Below, piece by piece: positions 11,702-23,300 of a DNA stretch of 64,000 bases. Each line of letters begins with the position of its first letter. The first letter of the stretch is position 1. Made by a program: the position numbers and the translations under genes. Source of the stretch: Favolaschia claudopus. Its lineage: Eukaryota > Basidiomycota > Agaricomycetes > Agaricales > Mycenaceae. The DNA is taken from the NCBI GenBank assembly GCA_037176885.1, contig JAWWNJ010000011.1, forward strand, positions 124,001 through 188,000. Direction: 5' to 3'. The notes beneath the pieces are model-generated. The model did no database searches. It was given only the letters and a program-made list of their open reading frames with translations, and had not been told where the DNA came from.

Positions 11702-12482
11702 TCAATTCACGCCCTCCTTGCGCTTGCGCTTCAGCTCCAGCTCCTTCTCAATATCCATCAAAAATTCCTTTTCATCGTCGTCGTCCCAGACCACGGGCTC
11801 TTTGAAGGGCGGGTCGAAGGGGATTTCCACAATCTTCATTTCCTCACTGTCGAAGCGAGTGTCGCGCTTTACAGGTCGGGTATCGACCATGCATCCAACC
11901 GACTTCCGCAGGTGGATAGTGGAATCGCCTGTATGCCCGTGCTCGCCAGCAGCTCCGTGCCAATCGATCCAGAACCACACCGTCCTGCGACAACGGCAGT
12001 ATCAAATCAAATAAAAAGCCCATTCGAAGTGAGAGATCAGATAGGGTGGCCTGTCGAGTCGTGGAGCCAAGACGATAGCTGGTTACGTGCTTCAGAGCTA
12101 GAGTCTGAACTGGGGGCTGCGTGACGAGCATACGCCGCCAGCTGGCACCTGCGCGTCTGAATGCGTCAAGCTTTTTGAGCCACGGCATCTCCCAGATGCT
12201 TGCTGTTCGTCCCGGCCAATGGTACGCATGTGGATTCTCCAGACGAGTAAAGAATGGGGAAAATATCTCGGCCAGTAGTGGGTTTTGAATGAGGGTACTG
12301 GGATCCGCAGATGGGTCTGGCTCGAAGAACAAAATGCGTTGCAAATAGGGAGTCGTTGTGGTTGCTTGCCACGCCTTGCTTACAATCGGGGCAATGCAGA
12401 GCAGGTCGCGCATTGGAAGATGAGATAGAATAAGTTCCAGGAGCTCTGTCGAAGAAATCACAGTGTCCTGAGGCGTTGACAT
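11702..12482 (-). pseudogene. F-box protein gene, copy A (frameshifted)
   Basis: F-box proteins bind Skp1 and recruit substrates to SCF ubiquitin ligases. The frame starts at 12,482 (MSTPQDTVISS), and residues about 8-45 form an F-box-like segment (ELLELILSHLPMRDLL, then SKAWQATT). It is about 85 percent identical by eye to copies B and C. Around 11,976-11,980 a 2-bp deletion relative to copy B turns the codons for DGVWFWIDW out of frame. The remaining C-terminal part (WIDWHG...KRKRKEGVN) continues in another frame to the stop at 11,702. Without correction the protein would lose its last third. It is either a pseudogene or an assembly indel. Confidence 0.8.
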
Positions 12483-12624
12483 GGCTGAATGAGTGGGAGA
12501 AAGCTGTGCAGTATTGTTTATTTGGTACGTTCTCACGTGATGCTCTGTTCCTGCTTGGTTCTCGCGTTCACCCAACAAGTCCGCCAATGTTTCGTAGAAT
12601 CTCTGTCTCTTCCCGATTCTGCCT

Positions 12625-14212
12625 TACAGTAACCCAATACCTGTTTTTGGCTCTTCCGTGGCTTCGCGGAGTTCTGTTTTGAAATAGCTCAGAGGTAAGA
12701 CTCAAGAGTCAAAGTTCGGCGCCACCTTGCTAAAAGTTGCTAATTATAAGTACTCGATAGCTCTAGTATATAAGCACAACTGAAACTTCGACACACACCC
12801 GATTTCCCAGCTTGACACTTGTGAAACAAGGGGATACTTACTGTATATGGTAAATAGTAGGGCTATTCTAATTCCTTCCCCCAAACTTCCAATATCGTAA
12901 TATTCAGCTCGGATTCCAGTGTCGCAGAGAAAGCTTCAAGACCTTCGACCTGTAAACCGTGCAAAGTGGGTTGACAGCTTCCTGTTATCTTACCCGCTTT
13001 GCCTGTAAAGCCCGCCGTTGATGTGGGTAGCGCGAGCTCGGATACCTTGGATATTCTCATTCGACGCCGCGTCGCCGCTCGACATGGGAAGCAACAACTT
13101 TCGTTGGGCGGCTGGATAAGGATATCGTTGAAGCACCAATCATTTTATCCTTTCAGTGAGCAATCCTCTATTTCTCGTTGTAACTAATTGAATTACACTG
13201 ACTACATCTGCTTAGCGTTTCCGAGTCGAGGCTGCATCTGGTTTAGTTCTTTGTCGAGTAAGTGATCCATGATGCGTGAAAGTTCCGAGTAATTCGTCGC
13301 ACGCTCACTAAATATGTTTTCCGAATTTGTCCTTTCGTAGTTGGAGAAAGGTAGGGTTCGGCGAATCCCGGCCCTTCTCATATCGGTTCAAGGTTCGTGT
13401 TTCCCAAGCCATATATATTCACCTCGGCCTCCCAACCATGTTATGGTGCGACACTTCAGAAAGGGATTTCTCCGGCTTGGTGGCTTCTCCGTAAACCACT
13501 AGTGCGCCTTTTCGACGTCTAGATATTCACCTTCGCTTTCCCCTTCTGTACTGCTCCGAGGGCCAATTTTCCCTGGCACGACATCCAAATTTTACCCATA
13601 CTACGCCGGCCGATCCGTCAATAGTCGCAAACCAACTGACTCTGGCGCACAGTACATCTGGATTGTATGCAAGCAGCAAGATAATGGAGTCGGCTTACCG
13701 AATCTTCTTCTTGACATTTTCTCTGAGACTGGGATCCACCGAAGCAGGCACTAGCAGGCACCTCTCTATCGAGTGACCTATCTACCACCCCTCCGGCTAC
13801 TCATCCTATTGAGAGATGAGGCTTCTATAATACCGACACAAGGCCTTGGCGAATCAATATATTATCGTGCGTTCAACAAGAACCTGCCATGGAAGTATTG
13901 TATGTCATTCTCTCCTGTCGACGGCGCTGGCGAAACTCGAGATAATGGTCACTTGAGCTTGCAATTGCTTGCGAATCGCAGAGGCATCAAGGTTCGAAGT
14001 AGTCAAGGGTCAAGATGGAGCTAGCTGGCCAATATATTCCGTGTGATCTTCTTTGCTGCAATATCGTGTTAACATGGTCTTTCCCATAGATGCAGCGCAA
14101 CATGGACCATACATTACAGTGAAGTCTTTGCATGGTCTTGACCAGACTCCAGTATGAAATGTTTCGTCGCTCGGAGGCGTTCGGTGTCGAATGAGTCGGA
14201 ATGACCAATCGT
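12625..14212. other. Intergenic, no supported gene
   Basis: About 1.6 kb of AT-balanced sequence upstream of F-box copy A. No frame above 85 codons and no splice-consistent domain was found on either strand. Confidence 0.5.
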
Positions 14213-14221
14213 GGCTTTTGT

Positions 14222-14726
14222 CAGTCTCCTACCCAGCCTCACTTTCGAGTGTTGGGGAGTCACTGAGGGCGGTAGAACAATGTAAATTCACTATGTGTAA
14301 AATCAATTGACAAATTTGATCTTATTACTCCCGAACTTCAAACCCCCAACACTCTCCAGGGAGGCTGGCATAAAACAACTGTAAACAACATAGCCACCTG
14401 CGTCAACAATTTTCTGCGTTCGCCGGCTCGTCATCTGCCTCGACCATATAAAAAATGGGGGGAGCCTTAAAATGTGTTTTTGAGCTGCCTGGGATCTAGA
14501 GCCCATTTCTGTGGGCCGCAAAATATCGACAACAAATATTTTTCCGAAATGTGGCTATGTTGTTTACAGTTGTTTTATGCCAGCCTCCCTGGAGAGTGTT
14601 GGGGGTTTGAAGTTCGGGAGTAATAAGATCAAATTTGTCAATTGATTTTACACATAGTGAATTTACATTGTTCTACCGCCCTCAGTGACTCCCCAACACT
14701 CGAAAGTGAGGCTGGGTAGGAGACTG
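14222..14726. mobile_element. Foldback MITE with perfect 176-bp arms, 9-bp duplication
   Basis: A 505-bp palindromic element: arm 14,222-14,397 is, as far as I can read, an exact inverted copy of 14,551-14,726, around a 153-bp loop. The termini begin CAGTCTCCTACCC. Exact 9-bp direct repeats GGCTTTTGT flank it at 14,213-14,221 and 14,727-14,735. A 9-bp duplication plus very long inverted arms is typical of Mutator-like foldback elements, so that superfamily is inferred. There is no coding sequence. Perfect arms imply very recent insertion or active arm homogenisation. Confidence 0.9.
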
Positions 14727-14735
14727 GGCTTTTGT

Positions 14736-17655
14736 TGCCTACATACACGAAACGGGGACAGAGATCATTCTCCGTTAGGCATTTGCCGCTTTCGACAGAC
14801 AGGTCACAGCTCAGGGACTCTAAAGTCATGCAGGCTTCGCGGTGAACCTATCTACTTCTAGCGAAACCGGTTTGATCGAATACACTCCGTCTCCGCACAG
14901 TTTCCGTGCCGCTGGTGAGTTCTATGTTCAGCTTTTGAGTTCAGCGGATGCATTATTCGGCGTTCTCCGCCACGAAACTCGCATGCTGATAGATATTTTT
15001 ATCAGAAGTTCAGCAGTGTCAACTTTTCCTTGATATCGGCGGAACGAGAAAGACTGCCGTTCGGGATGTCATCGGTACAGGCCGTCATCCGGGGCCTCCG
15101 ATGAATATCTTCTGCGTTTGTGCCGATTCAATGTGAATACTGCTCTGAACCTCAGTCTCTCGTCAGTGATGTTTGTCTGCAAATGAACCATCTCGTTACA
15201 AGAGTAGAAATGAAACAAATCTATTTGCTTGAATGAAATCCGTCTTTTAACGATGAACGGCTATATATTGATGGCAGTATGTCGCGCAGCTCCTCCCCCG
15301 AAATTCTACATTACTGGTGTCAACCGCCACTGGCGAGAAATAGGCAAAAAACATGTTCGATCCAAGTTGAATATTCAATCTTCAATTTCCTCTGTTATTC
15401 TCTCAGAAGTAGTTAAGATGGAACTCGCCGGGAACAGGACATTGGCTGAAGATGTCAGCACAATCTACAGAATCCTTGGCACATAGTGGCATTACTTACA
15501 CAGGCAGTGTCGCACATCTCAAATAGGTTGAACAAGTTACAACGGACGCGGCGGCCCGAGTCTCCGGGTCGAGCACAGGGTTGACAGCCCGGGCCATCAA
15601 AATGTGATCCGACGCTTGTTCGTTGCTTGTTTATGTACTCACTTGCGCCTCCACGTCCGCCGACTACAGATCCAGATCGACCACAGCGCGACGGCGGGAC
15701 GGTCACTATGGTACAGAGGGTCAAGTGATTTTGCTTCCTGTCCCCCAAATCCCAATCTTCTTCAGTCTCGAACTCGTTGTGTCCAATAAAGCTCTCGCCC
15801 TTGAGTATGGCCATTGTCACCATAGAAAACGTTCAAGGTCTATCCTAGTCCTTGCTCAGGCCAGTGATCAAGCGGTCGGAGGGACACACTCAGTAACTCA
15901 GCTGATCTCGGACCGTATCCGAGATCTACGTCGACAGTGGTCGTCTCGGGCGAACCAATAAGCAACCTCGTAAGTAACGTCGCTTGAAACTACCGTTGAT
16001 CAGCCTCAAGCGGTTGGATTTATTGCCAAACGTACACGCAGAGTTTCAGCTTCTGGAAGCCTCTTCAGTAGCATCCGACTGGCCATATTCTCAAACATCG
16101 TGAGTATTTTCACCACTTCGTACGCCTCAGTGGTGAAGTGTAGCTATCCAGCCTAGAATGCCCAGATGCACCGCAACGCAATCAGATCTCGGAAATCTCT
16201 AAATACCCCCAAGCAATTATGCGGGTCATCTTAATCTCCTCCACCAGCTCACGTTTGGCAGGCAGAGCCACGCCTTCGATGGACGGACAACTCCCACCTC
16301 CTAAGAAAGGGTGCCTCACCTCAGAAATCACCTGTTTTGCCAAACCAGGAAAGTGCTCGTCGTCGCGAACCAGTGAATGACTTCCTGAGGCCAATCTTCT
16401 AAACTAAATACCGAATCTCCAACTTGAGACTAGACTCGCATCTTACCTTGCCTTAACTTTAGCCCCTTGATCTTTCAAATCGTCGAAGCTCCATTTATCC
16501 CACTGCTGGCGCCACCCCGGGTTTGAATCCACGCGCGCCACCACTCTGTATCCCTCCATCGGACCTCCTGCACGCCGTCATCGAAAGCTGTGCGTTTTCC
16601 TGCGTTCATATCATGTAATATGGCTCAAGGAATGATTTTCTGCAAGGCAGATTAACCACAGTACCGGTCGTTGCCAGGTACACACTGTTCCCGACCAGAA
16701 TTCCGCCGAACTAAGGACTTGAATATCACCTAGGGCTCGGGCCGACAGCTTTGAGGCGCGCTAGATGCGGAACTCTGAGGACGGATCTCCATACTGAGTA
16801 GTGCCATTATTCTCTGTCTTTCTTCACCGTTGCAATTTCATGACCGTCAATAGCATGTGGTTTCGACCTGCGACTCAGCAAGACGCTGAAGGGACTACAG
16901 CCGAGAGTAAGATACATCCCATCGATACTTGAATCTCAATTCATTTATGGTACCGGCGTACCCCAGAATACGGCGAATTCAAAATGGCTTTCGTGGGGTG
17001 AGTAAACACAGATCTTTACGTGAGGACAACAACTGACTCTCCTCGAATTTTCGTAACCACGCCCGACCTGGGTTGGGTGCCGCGACTTTCGGGATGTCGC
17101 CAGAGCTGCTCCAAAGTACTGTGTCAAACAGAGCAAGGACCGGAGGCTCTTCGCGAGATTTATTGCGGCCAAAGTTGCGTCGTGTGAAGCTCTGATTTCC
17201 AACTTTCCCCATCTCGGCAACCGTTTTCAGGCAGAACATACTCACAGGGGCGCTCCAGTTTCAAAATTATATGGAAGGTATCAGCGCTTCTATCCTTCTA
17301 GTTCGCCCTGAATCAACATCTATGGCTAGCGTGAATGGCGACTCTGCAGCAATTTTTGGGTCCAGTTATCGAGTTTGTCTTGCTCTGAGGTAGGGAGCAC
17401 TTGTCGAGGGGATAATCACCAGCGATTCTCAGGTGAGATCTTCACTAGTCGGAACTTCGGGTCAGAGGCGATACCTAATTCCCAATGAAGATAGTCTGAT
17501 CAACGATCTTCAGCGCCGACAAAGTAGGAAGGCAATGTCCTCAATCTCGTTTTATTACCCGCTGTAGTTGACCGAGCCGTCAGATATACTATCTAGATTG
17601 GACAATCTACTGAATATAAAATCGTTCCTTGATATCCTGCCTCATCCCCGACAGA
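14736..17655. other. Intergenic, no supported gene
   Basis: Nearly 3 kb with only short unsupported frames. A minus-strand frame at 15,823-15,455 (122 codons) is rich in Cys near its end but has no signal peptide and no recognisable spacing, so it is not called. Another minus frame at 16,394-16,182 is likewise unrecognised. The last 200 bp should contain the promoter of the next gene. Confidence 0.45.
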
Positions 17656-18514
17656 ATGGCTTTCAATTTGCGATACGTTGACTACCCAGCTTCCCCGAAT
17701 CGCGAGTTTCAATGCGACTTATGCCCTCTCTCCTTCGACCGCCAACACGATTTAAAACGACACGTGGAGACGCACAGCGGGGAGAAGCCGCATCTCTGCG
17801 ATCGTGGATGTGGCAAGGCCTTTACCAGGAAAGATGCTTTAAAACGCCACCAGGTCAGTAACTAAATGTTTCTGCTGCTCACGAGTCCTCAATCGTCATG
17901 CGCAGACCACTTTCCCCTTTTGCCCGCCCGTACGGTCTCAGCCCCGAGCCGGACAGTCGAGTCCACCCGTTCTTCCGCCTTAAGCTCGTTCACGTATCCA
18001 CCACCTTCCGCCAACTCGTCCATATACGGCCCCGCGAACCCGACACATTACCCAGTACCTCATCACGGATCCCCGCCCCAGTCATGGGCTGGTGTTCCCG
18101 TTTCTCATGAATACGGAAGAAGATCATTGGATTCGTACTACTCTCCATCTCCACCCCAATACAGAGGCCCGCCCTCCCCAGCGATCAAATGCGAACCAGG
18201 GCCAGCGCCGCCTCTCCACGGCAACTATCCATCATTTGTTCCCCCGCCTCAACATGCAGGCGACTATCCGGCGACTCCAGCTCGGCCGTACGCTTGCGAT
18301 GCCTGCCCACTGTCTTTTGAGCGGCACCACGATCTCAAACGCCACAGGATAACCCACGCAGGGGAGCGCCCATATGTATGTAACGGTGGATGTGATAAGA
18401 CATTCACTCGGAAAGATGCATTGAAGCGCCACCAGGTTTGTTAATTCATCGGCTATATGTGCCCAATTCATTCTGATTCAGTACCAGCTTTCCAAAGAAT
18501 GCGGCAAGTCCTAA
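17656..18514 (+). CDS. C2H2 zinc-finger protein with duplicated finger pairs
   Basis: Probable transcription factor. Three exons: 17,656-17,857, 17,906-18,435, and 18,482-18,514. The N-terminal pair begins FQCDLCPLSFDRQHDLKRH and continues to a second finger (CDRGCGKAFTRKDALKRH) whose last His is supplied by exon 2 (H-Q-V-N-H), which fixes the donor at 17,858. A Pro/Ser/Tyr-rich linker of about 110 residues follows. The C-terminal pair begins YACDACPLSFERHHDLKRH and ends CNGGCDKTFTRKDALKRH, with a final short exon coding QLSKECGKS, so the last finger is probably C2HC. The two pairs are near copies and each is interrupted by an intron just after KRHQ, pointing to internal duplication. A more upstream in-frame Met exists at 17,629, but the Met at 17,656 is preferred because the preceding residues look non-coding. 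Confidence 0.85.
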
Positions 18515-20355
18515 CATCTGCTCAATCTAGATAGCCTAGGTCTAACAATCGAGAGGCCTAAGTAAAATTCGTGTATTTCTATGTGTACGAATTAAATCAT
18601 TTTGATTGCTCACACTTCTCGGACCTCAGTGTTCTGTTTCGCGCCTCATGCCTCTTAGACGGACAGAGTTCAACTTGTGCTTGCTCTCCTTCCATTCAAG
18701 CTCGATTCGAATATTAATCTCGTTATCCCGGAGGATAGGAGTGCGGCAACCTTTGCAAGTATTATGTGAGTGTCATTTCCGCAACTCACTGGCAACAACC
18801 TCGCCTGGATTTACGGCGCATCGATACAAGATCGGTATGTAGTAATTCGAGGCCGCATGCCCGCTCGTTACATGGGGAAAATAATGAACTTATGCCTGGA
18901 AACGCGGGCACTGCTCTAATCAGTTCACCGCAAGTTGCTCATTATATTTGAACCATTTCCATTCACCTTCCTCCAAGCTTGCTCACCTCCGACGCCTGTA
19001 GTCAAGTTTCCGCATTGCGTACGCGAATTCGTTCAGACAGCTAGACAACCGGGACGCCCATGCTCGAAATACGAGAGGTATTTCTCTCCAAACTCGATCT
19101 CAACTCAAGAGTGAATATTCCAGTGCCACTGTGCCAAAAATTCTCGAGGCTACATTTGAGTCTGACAGTTGAACTGCCTTCAAGTTCTGAATCGCGAATA
19201 ATTCTTCCGCAAAGTCCGGTTCTAACCGCACCGGTCCTGAAAGTAATAAACTTAGTTACAGCCAGTCTCCGCCTGTGAACCTCAGGCTGTCAAATGACGA
19301 TTCAGAGGCTGTCAAACCTCGTCATTCGACGGGTTCTCTCCAGCGAATTCTCCCGTATGATGCGCTACTTCCGAAATTAGTTCCTTGGTCTCTTCCACGA
19401 ACCGGACCGCACCAATTAACCAGCGAAATAGCGGGACTTCCTCACGCCAAGTCCAGCTAACGTATCAACAGCTTCACTTCACACTGAATCCAACAACATG
19501 CCAAGGACGCTAGCTTCACTTCACACCGAACCCAAATCTCTAAAATTTCATCATTCTCCAAAGCGTACACAAGAAAAGTCATTAAAAATCGTATCCCTCT
19601 CTTTTATTTTGTACGTTAAAACGCAAAACGCAGCAGCCACAGCTATATGTACACAGTCGCCCAAAGGTAATCTAACGAGCCAAAAGAATACCAAAGACGA
19701 AACGACCACGACGACGACCCAACCGACCCCTTCCCCAAAAACACCAAACCATTACAGTCAGGACCGCCGCCACTGTTCGCTGCGCAGCGGAGAGGATCGA
19801 CAGACAGTACGGTGCAGGGGAAAACGAGTGTAGGTATGAGGAACGAGACATCGCAAATCGAATCGAATAGTAGACTGAAAAACCGAGACCATTAGGTTTG
19901 TATGTAGTCAAGCCATCCTTGTAGCAAGCTACGTGCGCATGTATAGTTTGTATTTGTAATCTTTGTATGTATAATACGGGTTCCCCCCACGAGCGCGAGA
20001 CACGAGGAGGAAGGAAGAGAAAACGTGGAGATGGAGATGATGGATGAACAGAAGAAGATGCGAGGACAGACAGAAACAAGGTCGTGACGAGGTATAGTAA
20101 TGTAATCGAGTCAAGTCGTGACAGGGGGCGGCGCGGCGTCAAGCGAAGGGTGCAGTGTAGATGGGATGGGGAGCGGGATGACGGGATGGAGGAGGATATC
20201 AGGAAGCCGGCCACGGGGAATACGGGATTATGTACAGGCGCGGCAGTCTATGCGGAGAGCAGAAATACAGGGGCGGCTTTGAAGAGGGGAGGAGAGGAGG
20301 GAGGGAGCATGCACACACGCACACAACACCAGACGCACAACAACACCACACACAC
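18515..20355. other. Intergenic between zinc-finger gene and H+-ATPase 3' end
   Basis: 1.8 kb between convergent genes. The part from about 19,600 to 20,355 is probably the 3' untranslated region of the minus-strand H+-ATPase. Short frames here have no recognisable product. Confidence 0.5.
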
Positions 20356-23300
20356 TCAAGCCGCCGCCGTCCTGCTCGGGTTCCTCGCCAACGTCGCACC
20401 CACGCGCTGCGCCTGGATCGAGCTGAAGCGCTGCAACTCCTCCGGCTTCATCGAGATCTTCTGCCCAAACCCGACCTTGCGCGCAGCACGCTTGATGAAG
20501 CTGACACGGTTGCTGTACAAGCTCTCGTGGATCGACGCCGCGCGGGACTGGGTGCGCGTCATCGGGACACCCTCCGACGCCTGCTGCGGGGAAGAAGCAG
20601 CGGCCATCTGGGCGGCGATGCGGCGCTCGCGGAGGGTACTTGATGACGGTGGCCTTCATGGCGAACTTGATCCAGTCGAGGGGGATGAACCACACGATGT
20701 TCTACACGCAAAGTGTCATCAGCGTTGGTCCTCATCGAAAGGATAGAAAAAGAAAAGACATACCCAGATCCAAACAATTCCAATCCATCCACCGCTGATT
20801 GCGTGGATCTTAGTGAAGCCCCAGTCGGCGTACGCAGCAATGATAGACGACACGAGCTGCGCAATGCAGAAGGCACCGAGGAGAGCCGTCGACGGACGCT
20901 CCATGAAGAAGAAGCCATGCGAACGGGTGACGAAGATGAGCGCCTGCGAGATGATGGCAACCTGGAGGTAGACAACCATGTGCAGCTGGGCATCATTGTG
21001 CTCAACAGGGAGAGTATCGAGCGAAACGCCAAACTTGTCCTGGAAGAATGTCGTCTCGAGGATGATAATGACGAAGGCGACACTACACACAACCCGTCAG
21101 CTCACATCTTCTCAGGGAAAGGAAGAGGAAAACCTACGTCGAAAGCGTAAGATACAACCCATACGCAACCGCATAACTGAAAATCTCCGCCAAATCCCAA
21201 CTATCCGGCGTATTACTCGGCAGCACCCGATCCACACTCAGCGTCATAATCGTCCCGTCATTCAACAGCGCGATGATCAGAATCATAAACGGCGGGAAGT
21301 CAAACTTGTACGCAAACGCCAGGATGGCAAAGCACACGACGATACGGATGGTGACGGCGCAGGCGTAGATGGAGTAGTTGCGCATGCGCTGGAAGATGAT
21401 GCGGGAGCCGCGGATGGCGTGGACGATGGTGGAGAGACCGGGTTCAGTGAGCACGATGTCGGCGGCACCGCGGGCGGCGTCGGTGGCACCCTCGACGGCG
21501 ATACCGACGTTGGCGCGGGACAGAGCGGGAGCGTCGTTGGCACCGTCACCTAGATAGTAGTTCGTCGTCAGCACCTCTGTCCTTCATGACAGGACACGAA
21601 AAAAAACCCACCAGTCATAGCACACAAATGCCCAAGCCCCTGCAACCGTTTGACAATCTCATACTTGTGCTCAGGGAAGACACCAGCGAAACCGTCCGCA
21701 TCCATAATCATCTCATCGAGACTAGCGTGCTTGCCACCAGGCGCAGGTCCGTCCTTGAGCACCTTCGCGGGGTACATGTGGTCGCCCAATCCAAGACGTC
21801 TGCCGGTTTCCTTTGCAATGGCGAGCTGATCACCGGTGACCATCTTGACCTTGACGCCGAGCGCGAGCGCATCGTCGATGGTCTGCTTGGTGTCGGAACG
21901 CGGGGGGTCGAAGATGGCGAGAAGACCGATGAGCTCAAATCTGTGTACGATGATGATGATGAGCGTTGCTCAGACGGCAACAGGAAGAGAACACCCACCC
22001 GTTACCCTCAGCCTCGAAGTCATCACCATCAACCTCCTCATACGCAACAGCAAGCGACCGCAAACCACGCGTAGCATAGCCTTCGACATCAGTCTCAAGC
22101 TTAGCCTCGAGTTCCTCAGTACGGTTGCGCGAGCAAAGCTCGATGATAGCACCAGTCATACCCTTGGTGACACGCTTGAGTTTGCCAGTAGCCTCCTCGC
22201 GGTAGGTGATCTCCGTGCGCTTGTCAGTGGGGTTGAAGGGCTTGAAGTCCAAGAGCTTGATTCCGGCACGAGCGCGCGAAGGGTCGCCGATGGCCTGGAC
22301 GACAGACGAGTCGATGGCGTCCTGGTTCTCCGTGCGAGACGCATATGCGGCGAGCAGGATGACGTCGTCGGCGGAGAAGGAGCTGTGAGGGGACAGGAGT
22401 GTGAGCAAAAGATGATTGTGGAATATGAGAGGGAATGACAAGAAACCCACCTGTAAGTCAAAATCGTCTCCCGATCAATCGTAAGTTTGTTGGTCGTGAG
22501 CGTGCCAGTCTTGTCAGAGCAAAGGATAGTGACACCCGCGAGCTCCTCGATGGCCGTGATACGGGTGACGATGGCCTACGAGTTCAAGGTAAGCAATGAA
22601 GAGAGAAAGCCAAGAAAAGGCAGGAAGGAGAGAGAGCTAACCTTGTGCTTAGCCAGCTGCTGCGCACCAACCGCAAGCGTAACCGACAACACAGTAGGCA
22701 TCGCAATCGGAATCCCACCAATGAGCAAGACAAGGATGTTGTCGAGACCTTTAAAGCCATCCATCCATATTAGATAAAAAACCGAAGTTTTTGAGAGATA
22801 CGCACCTCTCCGGTACGAATACTTGAACCCAGCATACAACACCAAAATCTCCGCAATCACGAAAATCCCAATCGCCACAAGACAGAAAGACCCAATCTGC
22901 GCCAAAATTTTCTGCAGATGCCCGGTGGTGTCGTCGTCCTGCCCGACGAGCGAGGCGGCGCGCCCGAAGAAGGTGTTGGCGCCGGTGGAGATGACGACGC
23001 CTTCGGCTTCGCCTTGTTTGCAGGTGGAGCCGCTGGGGGGGAGCTGTGTCAGCACATACGAGCGTGGAAGAAGGGGGAAAAGAGAGGCAGAACAGGTATG
23101 CGAGGAAGAGACGAAAAACACTCACGAGAAACATTGATCCCCCAACTTCTTACTCTGGGGCAAACTTTCACCGGTGAGCGCAGCCTGGTCGATGGAGACG
23201 TTGACGGCTTCCGTGAGACGGCAGTCCGCGGGGACGATATCGCCGATTTTGAAGGAGACCTACAGGGAAGGGGAGGCGTCAGCTCGGTCGGAGATGCAGA

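Noticed and set aside
15455..15823. 122-codon minus-strand frame with a Cys-rich end, possible small secreted protein
   Set aside because: No signal peptide, Cys spacing matches no family I know, and a plausible splice donor (GTGAGT) interrupts it.
20978..21553. Long antisense frames across the H+-ATPase gene
   Set aside because: They are mirror images of the strongly biased codons of the real gene, with repetitive Gly/Val/Asp composition.
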